DNA of 63,089 bases from Pirellulales bacterium (lineage in GTDB: Bacteria > Planctomycetota > Planctomycetia > Pirellulales > DATAWG01): contig DATAWG010000007.1 in the NCBI GenBank assembly GCA_036267355.1, positions 1 through 63,089 on the forward strand. The letters run 5' to 3'. How positions within the stretch are numbered: the first letter of the stretch is position 1; each line of letters begins with the position of its first letter. Positions 15,175-22,338 of the stretch are shown here, piece by piece. The position numbers and the translations under genes are program-made. Below the pieces are notes generated by a model. That model worked only from the letters and a program-made list of their open reading frames with translations, was not told the origin of the DNA and did not search any database.

Positions 15175-15195
15175 GGGTTCGAGTCCCCGAGCGGC
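15175..15195. other. attR core (tRNA-Leu 3' end remnant)
   Basis: This is an exact 21-bp copy of 768-788. To its right, C15196 and A15197 continue as the original host acceptor strand and discriminator. No tRNA 5' part precedes it, so it is a half-site and not a second tRNA gene. Confidence 0.9.
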
Positions 15196-15300
15196 CACTT
15201 TGTGACGGAGCCGAAGCCAAGACTGGAGCAGGCCATTCGGTCGAGGCAGTCATCCTGACGCCTTCCAGCGAACCCGTCCCCGGCGCCGGGCGGCGGGAAG

Positions 15301-15330
15301 TTGGACAACCGAGCCCGGCCGTGTTATGCT
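15301..15330 (+). promoter_or_regulatory. Possible sigma-70-type promoter for the FG-GAP gene
   Basis: TTGGAC (15301-15306) and TATGCT (15325-15330) are separated by 18 bp, 47 bp upstream of the ATG at 15377. The -35 has one mismatch and the -10 two. It lies just outside the element, so the host gene probably keeps its own promoter. Confidence 0.4.
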
Positions 15331-15376
15331 CCGAATTCCCGCCTGTTTCACGCCCCGCCAGTGAGGATTTTCTCCC

Positions 15377-16639
15377 ATGTCACGCTCCCCTTCGCGGTGG
15401 TGCGCCACCGTTGGTGTCGCTGTTTTCGCCGGTCTTGCTTCGTCGTTCATCGTTGCTCCGGCGGTTGCCGCGGATTCTCCGGCCACGGCGTCGCAATCGG
15501 ACACGGCCGGCTCGCCCCCTTATCCGCGCTCCACGGTGCCCGCCAACGGTAAACCGATTCACTTCAAGAAAACGGTGCTCGACACCAAATTTCGCGGCGA
15601 AGGTGTGGCCGTCGGCGATTTCAATCACGACGGCAAGCTCGACATCGCTGCCGGCAATGTCTACTACGCGGCGCCGGATTGGAAGATGCATGTGATCTAC
15701 GGCACGGCGCCGAAGGATTTCGATCCGCACGGCTATAGCGATGAATTTATCGCCTTTGCCGACGACGTGAACCACGACGGTTGGACCGACTACATCGTGA
15801 TCGGTTTCCCCGGGACGGCGGCGTATTGGTATGAAAACCCGAAGGGCGCGCCCGGCCCTTGGAAGCAGCATTTGATCGGCCCGGTGGCGAGCACGGAGAG
15901 CCCGCAATACCTCGATATCGACGGCAATGGCCATAAGGCCCTGCTAATGGCCGTGTCCGAGGGCCAGATGGCGATCGTGCGCCCCGATCCGAGCGATCCG
16001 AACAAGCCGTGGATCAACGAAGCCGTCTCGGTCAAGCATGCGCCGGGAACCGATCGGTTTTCGCACGGCATCGGGGCTGGCTCGATCCGCAACAATGGCC
16101 GCAACGATGTGCTGATTCCGGCGGGCTGGTGGGAATCGCCGGCCGATAAGAGCGAGCATCCGTGGAAGTTTCACAAGGCCGACTTCGGCAACGTTGCCGC
16201 GCAGATGTATGTGTTCGACTTCAACGGCGACGGATTGAACGACGTGCTCACTTCCAGCCCGCACGACTACGGAATCTGGTGGCACGAGCAGCTCAAAGAC
16301 GGCGGCTGGAAAACGCACGAAATCGACAAGACGTTTTCACAATCGCACAGCCTCGTGCTCGCCGATCTCACCGGCGACGGGCTGCCGGGATTTGTCACCG
16401 GCAAACGCTGGTGGGCGCACGGCCCGAATGGCGACAAAGGCGCCGGCGAGCCGCAGGTGCTCTATTGGTACGAACTGCAGCGGCACGACGGCAAGGCCGA
16501 GTTCGTCCGCCACGAGATCGACAACCACAGCGGCGTCGGCACGCAGTTTCAAGTGATCGATATCAACGGCGACGGCCTGTTGGATATCGTGATTGCGAAC
16601 AAAGCCGGCGTGTTTCTTTTCGAGCAGTATCGCGACTGA
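15377..16639 (+). CDS. Secreted FG-GAP/VCBS repeat protein
   Basis: The protein is 420 aa. The signal peptide is about residues 1-32 (VGVAVFAGLASSFIVAPAVA, then ADS). At least four FG-GAP/VCBS repeats carry DxNxDGxxD calcium-binding loops: VGDFNHDGKLDIA (about 76), VNHDGWTDYI (about 116), FDFNGDGLNDVL and IDINGDGLLDIVIA near the C-terminus. The repeats should form a beta-propeller in the periplasm or outside the cell. Planctomycetes encode many such proteins; most lack a known substrate. It stands alone between the element and a minus-strand gene. Confidence 0.85.
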   Translation: MSRSPSRWCATVGVAVFAGLASSFIVAPAVAADSPATASQSDTAGSPPYPRSTVPANGKPIHFKKTVLDTKFRGEGVAVGDFNHDGKLDIAAGNVYYAAPDWKMHVIYGTAPKDFDPHGYSDEFIAFADDVNHDGWTDYIVIGFPGTAAYWYENPKGAPGPWKQHLIGPVASTESPQYLDIDGNGHKALLMAVSEGQMAIVRPDPSDPNKPWINEAVSVKHAPGTDRFSHGIGAGSIRNNGRNDVLIPAGWWESPADKSEHPWKFHKADFGNVAAQMYVFDFNGDGLNDVLTSSPHDYGIWWHEQLKDGGWKTHEIDKTFSQSHSLVLADLTGDGLPGFVTGKRWWAHGPNGDKGAGEPQVLYWYELQRHDGKAEFVRHEIDNHSGVGTQFQVIDINGDGLLDIVIANKAGVFLFEQYRD

Positions 16640-16676
16640 GGGCATCGCGATTGGCGACGGCTCCGGGGCAATCGGA

Positions 16677-16931
16677 TCAAGACTGCCCGGCTTCGCGGAT
16701 CTGTTCGAGCGACTTGCCAAGTCGCTTGCGCGTTCCCGGGGCGGTGGCGATTGCGCCGGCCGTTTCGGTGCTTGTTGCCGTTTCGAGGGCGATGGTTTGG
16801 CGCAGCGTGGCCGCGAGATGTTCGCCCAGATCTTCGCCGGCTTGGCGATTGCCCAATTCGGTAACGGCGTCGGAGAAGCCCAGGAGCACGCTGCGGCGCA
16901 CTCCTTCTCGGATGAATGCAAAGAAACCCAT
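16677..16931 (-). CDS. Small conserved hypothetical protein
   Basis: The protein is 84 aa from ATG 16931 (MGFFAFIREGVRRSVLLGFS), with GAGGG 7 nt upstream. The frame is open further upstream but only as arginine-rich sequence. An N-terminal amphipathic helix with a basic patch is followed by an Ala- and Thr-rich helix. As I recall, small proteins starting M-F-x-IRxGVRRAVLLG are common in planctomycetes. The function is unknown. Confidence 0.7.
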   Translation of the reverse strand: MGFFAFIREGVRRSVLLGFSDAVTELGNRQAGEDLGEHLAATLRQTIALETATSTETAGAIATAPGTRKRLGKSLEQIREAGQS

Positions 16932-17132
16932 CGTTGATCCCTCGCGTTGTTTCTCTCGTGTTTGCCGCGAATGCCGGGCGGTTGCGCCGGCGAATGAAGC
17001 GGGCCGGAATGGTATCGCGACGCGGCCGAAGCGAAAAGAGCAATCCTTGGCTCGACGAATCCGCGCGAATGGGCCGAATCCGTAGCGGCCCGAATTTGCA
17101 TTTGCGGCAATTCGCCTATTTCCCCGCAATTT

Positions 17133-17960
17133 CTAACCGCTCTTCCACTCCCGGAAATGCCGAGCGATTCGTGCGTCGAGATCGGAAATGCGGCTTTCGA
17201 GCCGTGTGCTGAGGCGGTCGGTGGGCTTGCGATCGCGAATGTCGCCGAGATAGCGGACCAGTTCGTCGTGCGCTTCCGGCGGGCCGTTGAGCAGGAAATG
17301 CACCCAAGCCCAAGAATTGCGATATTCGCTGATGCCCATTTGCCGCAGATCGCGCTTCTGCTCGAGCACCGACAGCTTGGTAAGCTGGCCGAGTTCGGCC
17401 TCGCGCCTGACGGTCTTCAGATACGGATGGCCGTCGATGCGCTTATCTCGCGGCATTTCGAAATACTTGGCCAGCCCTTCGTCGAGCCAGAGGGGCACTC
17501 GCGGGAGGCTGCCGTGCAACAGGGCATGTGTCGCTTCGTGGCGCAGATCGATCTCAAAATCGGGGCCGACCTGGGCAAACATTTCCCCCGGCCCGCGATC
17601 CTTGATATACATCGCCCGCCGGTACGGCACCTGCGGATAGCGCGAATTCAGATACTGCACATACGCATCCGGATACGCAAATAAATACAATTCGATCGGC
17701 TCGTGCGTCGGTTCGACTTCCAGCGCGCGAACCAGGTCCGACTGCAAATAAGCCAGATCGTCGAGCAGCGGTTGATACGGGTCGAGATGGAAATCGGCGT
17801 GGCAGTGAAACGGTTCGGCCAGCCGCTGGTCGACCCAATCCTCGGCCCGCAACAGCGACGCCGCGCCCGCGGCGGCAAAGAAAGCGAGAACCAAAGCCAA
17901 GCGGCATGGCAGCGGCAAGCGAAGTTTGCCATTGCCGAACGGTGAGCCGGCGTCGCGCAT
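17133..17960 (-). CDS. Secreted or anchored zinc metallopeptidase, peptidase MA-like
   Basis: The protein is 275 aa from ATG 17960 (MRDAGSPFGNGKLRL), with AAGGA upstream. An N-terminal signal or anchor (LALVLAFFAAAGAASLLRAE) is followed by the gluzincin motif LRHEATHALLHG (HExxH) and the third-ligand region WLDEGLAKYFE. This pattern fits the MA-like peptidases often annotated DUF1570 in planctomycetes. The C-terminus ends with a charged helix. The substrate is unknown. Confidence 0.8.
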   Translation of the reverse strand: MRDAGSPFGNGKLRLPLPCRLALVLAFFAAAGAASLLRAEDWVDQRLAEPFHCHADFHLDPYQPLLDDLAYLQSDLVRALEVEPTHEPIELYLFAYPDAYVQYLNSRYPQVPYRRAMYIKDRGPGEMFAQVGPDFEIDLRHEATHALLHGSLPRVPLWLDEGLAKYFEMPRDKRIDGHPYLKTVRREAELGQLTKLSVLEQKRDLRQMGISEYRNSWAWVHFLLNGPPEAHDELVRYLGDIRDRKPTDRLSTRLESRISDLDARIARHFREWKSG

Positions 17961-18189
17961 GCGATTCCATCCTTGGTGGCGGTCTCTTGGCACGGGCGAC
18001 TGGCCCGCACCGCAATCGTTCCTTCGACCGGGCGGATGATAGCTGCTGCATTGGAAAAACGTCAAGCGGACTTTTGCTAGCGTCGGCGGTGGTATACTGA
18101 CGTGCTCAAGATGAACTGGAAATTGAAGACGGTTTCGGCTGAAGACGGTTTTGGGTGCCATGCCCACCACCCTGAGTGGAACCTCCAGC

Positions 18190-18385
18190 GGCGTGCGTCC
18201 CTCGCTAACGCTTCGGGCTACAATGCAATCGCCGGTGTGCCACTGGCCAGCGCAGTCGGCCAGTGGGCATGTGGAGCGATCGAGAGCTTAGACCGAAACA
18301 TGCCCATGTAAAACGGTGGGCATGGCACACGGCGGAAGTGATTTCGTCTGTCACGGATTCCCTCGCTAACGCTGCGGGCTTGTGT
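18190..18385. repeat. Dispersed palindromic repeats upstream of the RlmM-like gene
   Basis: TCCCTCGCTAACGCTTCGGG occurs at about 18198 and a one-base variant (CTGCGGG) at about 18359, both in the same orientation. Between them are CCACTGGCC/GGCCAGTGG inverted repeats near 18240-18272. The stretch contains no gene. The half-element matches those at 185, 418, 27322, 33354 and 33394. Confidence 0.75.
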
Positions 18386-18436
18386 GCCGATCCGGCGAGT
18401 TTGAAGCAAAAAGATCGGGTTGTTTGAAAGCGAACG

Positions 18437-19582
18437 ATGCGCGAACCGGAATTTATTTTTGTCACCTGCCAGATCGGCGCCGAAGCGGCGGTGAAGGGAG
18501 AACTTGCCCGCGATTGGCCGGGGCTGCGTTTTGCCTATTCGCGTCCAGGATTCTTGACGTTCAAACTCGCGGGAGAGCATGGAATCGACGATCGCTGTTT
18601 GCTCGGCTCGGTGTTTGTCCGCGCCGCGGCGCTGAGCTTGGGCAAAGCAACCGGAGAGACATTGAACGAGCGGGCCCGCAGCGTTTGGCAATTGTCGGCA
18701 GGCCACGCGATCGATCGGCTGCACGTTTGGCAGCGGGATCTGGTTTCGCCGGACCACCGCAGCGCGAAACAAGCGGAGCCGCCGCCGCTGGTGGCAGAAG
18801 TGCGCGATGCGATTCTACGCTCGGCGCCGTCGAACGTGAATGGCGATCCGAAGGCCGTGAGCGCCGGCTCGCCACTCCTCGATCGAACGCGTCCTGGCGA
18901 CTTGGTGCTCGATTGCGTGCTGGTCGCGCCGGAGCAATGGTGGGTCGGATTGCACCGGGTTTCGGGCACGGCAAGTTGCTGGCCCGGCGGATTGTTTTGG
19001 GAGCCGTTGCCGCTCGACGCCGTCAGCCGGGCCTATTTGAAAATGGACGAAGCGCTGGCCTGGTCGGGCTTGCCCGTCGAGCGCGGGGATGTGTGTGTCG
19101 AGATCGGCAGCGCGCCTGGCGGGGCAAGCCAAGCGCTCTTGAACCGCGGTTTGCATGTGATCGGCATCGATCCGGCCGACATGGACCCGCGCGTCGTTTC
19201 GCATCCGCATTTCGAGCATTGGAAGAAACGTGGTGCCGACGTTCGCCGCCGCGAGTTCCGCAAAGTTCGCTGGCTGACCGCCGATATGAACGTCGCCCCG
19301 CGCTACACGCTCGACACCGTCGAAGCAATCGTCACACACCGCGAAGTCCACATCGAAGGGCTGCTGCTGACGCTCAAATTGATGGACGGCGCCCCGGCGC
19401 TCGCCGTGCCCGAGTATCTCGAGCGCGTGCGCTCGTGGGGATATTCGCAAGTCGCCGCCCGGCAATTGCACCACAATCGTCACGATTTCTGCCTGGCGGC
19501 GACGACCGGCCGCGTGCGGAAAAAAAAGGCCGTTACCGCTCGCGTGGTCAAAAGGCTCGGCAGAGCGGCCCGGCATCGATGA
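18437..19582 (+). CDS. RlmM-like FtsJ-domain rRNA 2'-O-methyltransferase
   Basis: The protein is 381 aa. The N-terminal half (about 1-170) resembles a THUMP-like RNA-binding region. The C-terminal half is a Rossmann methyltransferase of the FtsJ/RrmJ type with an SAM-binding motif, VCVEIGSAPGGASQALLNRG. VIGIDPADMDP follows, then a catalytic-like region VRWLTADMN. In RlmM this modifies C2498 of 23S rRNA. The length and the SAPGGAS motif suit that family, but it could be another FtsJ-type enzyme. The C-terminal tail is strongly basic, as expected for RNA binding. Confidence 0.7.
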   Translation: MREPEFIFVTCQIGAEAAVKGELARDWPGLRFAYSRPGFLTFKLAGEHGIDDRCLLGSVFVRAAALSLGKATGETLNERARSVWQLSAGHAIDRLHVWQRDLVSPDHRSAKQAEPPPLVAEVRDAILRSAPSNVNGDPKAVSAGSPLLDRTRPGDLVLDCVLVAPEQWWVGLHRVSGTASCWPGGLFWEPLPLDAVSRAYLKMDEALAWSGLPVERGDVCVEIGSAPGGASQALLNRGLHVIGIDPADMDPRVVSHPHFEHWKKRGADVRRREFRKVRWLTADMNVAPRYTLDTVEAIVTHREVHIEGLLLTLKLMDGAPALAVPEYLERVRSWGYSQVAARQLHHNRHDFCLAATTGRVRKKKAVTARVVKRLGRAARHR

Positions 19583-19629
19583 CGAGAAGCGAAATCGCAA
19601 GCGAGCCGCAACCGCGAAGCCGGCTTGGA

Positions 19630-19905
19630 TCACGGGAATTTCTTGCGGATTTGCCGCTCCGCCCAATTGATGACTCGCTCTGCGATCCGCACACCTCGCG
19701 CGTGTTGCGCCTTTGTCACCGGAGGGGAACGACCCGGATAACGCGCGATAACAGCATATCGGGTAAGTTGATCGGCCTGCAAGAGATACTTGGGCACCGA
19801 GACGCCCGCGTTTGCCAGCTCGGTCAGCAATCGTCCCAGGTCGTGGATGTATTGGAACTTTGCCTCGCGAAGAATGAAGACGGCTTTGATGGCCTTCTCT
19901 GTCTG
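19630..19905 (-). pseudogene. HEPN toxin, C-terminal half (broken by inversion)
   Basis: The minus strand reads EKAIKAVFILREAKFQYIHD, LGRLLTELANAGVSVPKYLL and on to NWAERQIRKKFP. This is the C-terminal two thirds of a HEPN-domain protein of MNT-HEPN modules. The start codon and first 40 residues are not upstream on this strand. They lie inverted on the plus strand at 19943-20075. The frame's upstream extension is the reverse complement of that segment and is not HEPN-like. The gene cannot make an intact HEPN protein as it stands. Confidence 0.75.
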
Positions 19906-20075
19906 GTGATCCACCCTGCATTGCGGGCAGGAAAAGTCGTGTATGTCGCGTAAGCGATTCGCTCCTCCCGATCCACGCGAGTGGTTACGCCGCGCCCAGC
20001 TCAATTCTCGAAACGTTTTGCCAGCGGCCGACTTCGAAGACTACTGTTCTGACGCCCAGCAGGCAGCCGGAATCG
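19905..20075 (+). pseudogene. Inverted segment: end of MNT gene and start of HEPN gene
   Basis: The plus strand first reads LVIHPALRAGKVVYVA and a stop at 19951-19953, the typical C-terminus of a MNT-type nucleotidyltransferase (compare the recalled pattern ALVIRPALREGRVVY). Overlapping it, ATG at 19943 begins MSRKRFAPPDPREWLRRAQL, then FEDYCSDAQQAAG, the classic HEPN N-terminus. Both halves point opposite to their partners on the minus strand. An inversion of about 170 bp therefore joined them, apparently with loss of about 30 MNT codons. Confidence 0.75.
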
Positions 20076-20294
20076 CATTTTCGACACGTGCGCGATCGAA
20101 CTTGCCCCCCCTTGATGACCAATAGGCCAACGTCGCTGTAGCGCCCCATCGTGCCTCGATCAGCCGATCCGAAAAGGATGATTTTTTTCCGGCCGCGCCG
20201 CCGCAACGACGCGCCGCACGATGTCCCGCAGCACCGCGGGCGGCAGCTTTTTTCGCGGTTGACTTGCGGTGCTTGCGGCGCGATCCGTGGTCAT
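20075..20294 (-). pseudogene. MNT-type nucleotidyltransferase antitoxin, frameshifted and truncated
   Basis: ATG 20294 starts MTTDRAASTASQPRKKLPPA, then VLRDIVRRVVAAARPEK. After a run of seven A the frame must shift to read IILFGSADRGTMGRYSDVGL, LVIKGG. After a run of seven G it must shift again for KFDRARVENAI. The nucleotidyltransferase motif GSx9DxD is present but reads SDVG in place of SDVD. The remaining C-terminus lies inverted at 19905-19953. Homopolymer frameshifts can be sequencing errors, but together with the lost Asp and the inversion they indicate a dead gene. Confidence 0.75.
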
Positions 20295-20413
20295 GGCTCC
20301 AGCCGCCAAGTGGCCGAGTCGGCGAAGTTCGCAAAGTCGTGGGACCGCCCGATTATAATCGCCAGCCGAGGCAGATTTGCAGATCTTGGCCAATCACCGG
20401 CACGGCAATGGCG

Positions 20414-22231
20414 CTATTGCTCGACAAACCGCCGGTAGAGCTGCGCGTATGTGCCGCCGAGGGCCAGCAGCTCCGCGTGGCGGCCGCGTTCGACGATTTT
20501 ACCGTTGTCGAGCACCAGCACCTGGTCGGCATGCCGCACCGTGCTGAGCCTGTGGGCGACGACAAAGCTCGTGCGGCCTTCGAGCAATAAGTTCAATGCT
20601 CGCTGGATGCGCGCTTCCGTGATTGTGTCGACGCTGCTCGTGGCTTCGTCGAGGATCAGGATTCGCGGGTCGGCCAGCATCGCTCGGGCGAAGCAGACGA
20701 CCTGCCGCTGTCCGAGCGACAAGTTGCCGCCGCGCTCGCCGACCGCGGTGGCCATTCCTTCCGGCAGGCCCTCGATCAGGTCGAGGCAATCGAGCCGCCG
20801 CACGGCTTCGAACACTTCTTCGTCGGTCGCCTCGGGCCGGCCCACGCGGATGTTTTCCAGCACGGAATCGCTGAACAAGAAATTGTTTTGCAGCACGATG
20901 CCGATCTGCCGATGCAGCGAGCTGCTCGTGGTCTGGCAAATGTCGCGGCCATCGATCAGCAACTGGCCGGCAGTGGGCAGATAGAATTTGGCGATTAGAT
21001 TGATGATCGACGTTTTGCCGCTGCCGGTGTGACCCACCAGGGCGATCATTTCGCCCGGCTCGGCAATGAAATTGACGCCGTGCAACACCAGCCGCTTCGG
21101 ATCGTAGCCGAACGAAAGATCGTGAAACTCGATGCGGCCGCGGATCGGTTCGAGGTCGGTAGCGGTCGGGGCGTCGCTCCAATCGGCGGGCGTGTCCAGG
21201 AGCAGGAACACGCGCTCCGAGGCGGCCATGGCCGTCAGGGCCTGATTGTATTGATTGCCGAGCGTCGAGATCGGAGAGAAAAACATTGATGCCATGAACA
21301 AAAACCCGAGCAAATTGCCGACGTCGGTCGGCGCGCCGGGCAAGAGCGCCTTGTAGCCGCCGACGAGCAACAACGCGGCGACGAAAAACTGATTGTTCAA
21401 ATCCAATAGCGGCAGGAACAGTCCTTGAGCGCGGTTCAGCACGGCGTTGTATTGGGCGTGGTCGGCCACGAGTTCGCCGAACATCTGGCCATTGGTGTCT
21501 TGCCGCACATAGCCCTGCGTCAGGCGAATGCCGTTGACGCTCTCGGCCAGCGTTGCCGTCACGCGGCTGAACGATTCGCGCAACCGCCGCAGGGCGATGC
21601 TCATCTTGCGGCGAAAATAATGATTGATCGCCGCGAGCACCGGCACTAGCGGCAGCACCATCAAAAACAGCGTCGAATCGAACCACAGCATGCACCCCGC
21701 GGCCACGGCCATCTGCCCCAGCGACACGAGGCTGACAAACAGCACTTCTTGAATTCCCATCCGCACGTCTTCCACGTCGGAACTCATGCGGCTGATGATG
21801 CGGCCCAGCTTGGTGCGATTGAAAAAGCTCATCGGCAACGTTTGCAGATGCGCGAAAATCTGATTGCGCAAGTCGAACACCACCGATTCACCCAATTCGA
21901 GCGCAAGCCGCTGCCGGAAGTGCATGACGAACTGCGTGCTGATCGCCAGGGCGAGAAATGCGACCGCGCCGATTGCGATTCCCGAAGTGCTCCCGCCCGC
22001 GACCGGCCCTTTGATCACTGCGGCGGTCAACCACGTCAGAGCCGGCAATTGGATCGCACGAAACAGCACGCACAAGAGCAGCCAATTGCGCTTCGTGGCG
22101 TATGGCCCGGTGTATGAAAGCAGCCGCACGATCAGCCGAATATCCAGCGGCCGAGTATCCGCTTCGTACGAATCGTTGCGATCCACGCGCGTCAGCGTTC
22201 GATCGACGGTGTAGGTGGTTGCAGACGACAT
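20414..22231 (-). CDS. ABC exporter half-transporter (type I, MsbA-like), partner A
   Basis: The protein is 605 aa. The N-terminal membrane domain (about 40-330) has six hydrophobic segments (for example LLLCVLFRAIQLPALTWLTA). The C-terminal nucleotide-binding domain has Walker A GHTGSGKT near residue 397, a Q-loop in IVLQNNFLFSDS, a degenerate signature NLSLGQRQ (Leu where most have Gly), a canonical Walker B ILILDEATSSVD and an H-loop in VVAHRLST. It is transcribed right after the second half-transporter (107-bp gap). The two together look like a heterodimeric exporter of lipids or drugs, substrate not known. Confidence 0.88.
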   Translation of the reverse strand: MSSATTYTVDRTLTRVDRNDSYEADTRPLDIRLIVRLLSYTGPYATKRNWLLLCVLFRAIQLPALTWLTAAVIKGPVAGGSTSGIAIGAVAFLALAISTQFVMHFRQRLALELGESVVFDLRNQIFAHLQTLPMSFFNRTKLGRIISRMSSDVEDVRMGIQEVLFVSLVSLGQMAVAAGCMLWFDSTLFLMVLPLVPVLAAINHYFRRKMSIALRRLRESFSRVTATLAESVNGIRLTQGYVRQDTNGQMFGELVADHAQYNAVLNRAQGLFLPLLDLNNQFFVAALLLVGGYKALLPGAPTDVGNLLGFLFMASMFFSPISTLGNQYNQALTAMAASERVFLLLDTPADWSDAPTATDLEPIRGRIEFHDLSFGYDPKRLVLHGVNFIAEPGEMIALVGHTGSGKTSIINLIAKFYLPTAGQLLIDGRDICQTTSSSLHRQIGIVLQNNFLFSDSVLENIRVGRPEATDEEVFEAVRRLDCLDLIEGLPEGMATAVGERGGNLSLGQRQVVCFARAMLADPRILILDEATSSVDTITEARIQRALNLLLEGRTSFVVAHRLSTVRHADQVLVLDNGKIVERGRHAELLALGGTYAQLYRRFVEQ

Positions 22232-22338
22232 TCGTTAGACGACTCGGTTTTCTCTGCCGATAAGTTGTACGACGCGACACCGCAAGCGAGCCGCGACGCA
22301 TTCCGTCCTCGCCCGTCCCTCGTCCCTCGCCCCTTTCC

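Larger units (their letters stand above)
768..15195. mobile_element. Integrated 14.4-kb phage-like or satellite-like element in tRNA-Leu
   Basis: The boundaries are the 21-bp direct repeats at 768-788 and 15175-15195. Contents in transcription order (minus strand) are: a hypothetical protein, a decayed gene, an excisionase-like HTH, two small paralogues, a 67-aa protein, a putative tail protein, a tape-measure protein, a membrane-anchored protein, a putative prohead protease, a helical protein, a prim-pol stub, prim-pol/RepA, an iteron-type origin candidate, a hypothetical protein, HTH proteins and the integrase. I find no terminase, portal, capsid, tail-fibre or lysis gene. It may be a satellite that uses a helper phage, a decayed prophage or a plasmid-phage hybrid. 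Replication plus tail genes in so small an element is the point of interest. Confidence 0.9.
14957..15195 (-). other. Displaced 3' coding segment of the integrase
   Basis: Read leftward from the core, the frame encodes RSGTRT, then LCELCGKIANPETSGPESGP, FSDADADLLAIATAWGALPE and ALRAGIRAIVDAA, with a basic tail, ending at 14957. It is in the same frame as the integrase relative to the duplicated core, so excision would fuse it to integrase residue 426. A C-terminal segment with an acidic stretch and a LP..R.GI.A.V.AA helix is, as I recall, common at the end of planctomycete phage-type integrases. This supports it being the native C-terminus. The frame extends rightward into host sequence to 15253, so separate expression from a host start is possible. 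Confidence 0.8.

Noticed and set aside
15175-15195. A second tRNA-Leu gene
   Set aside because: Only the last 21 bases of the tRNA are present with no 5' half. It is the attR half-site.
18382-19953. 523-aa plus-strand open frame
   Set aside because: It overlaps the RlmM-like gene in another frame for almost its whole length. Only its last 16 codons (LVIHPALRAGKVVYVA) are meaningful, as the displaced MNT end.
19905-20075. Phase-variable invertible switch
   Set aside because: I could not find inverted repeats of useful length at the breakpoints, and the partner gene has independent frameshifts, so decay is the simpler reading.
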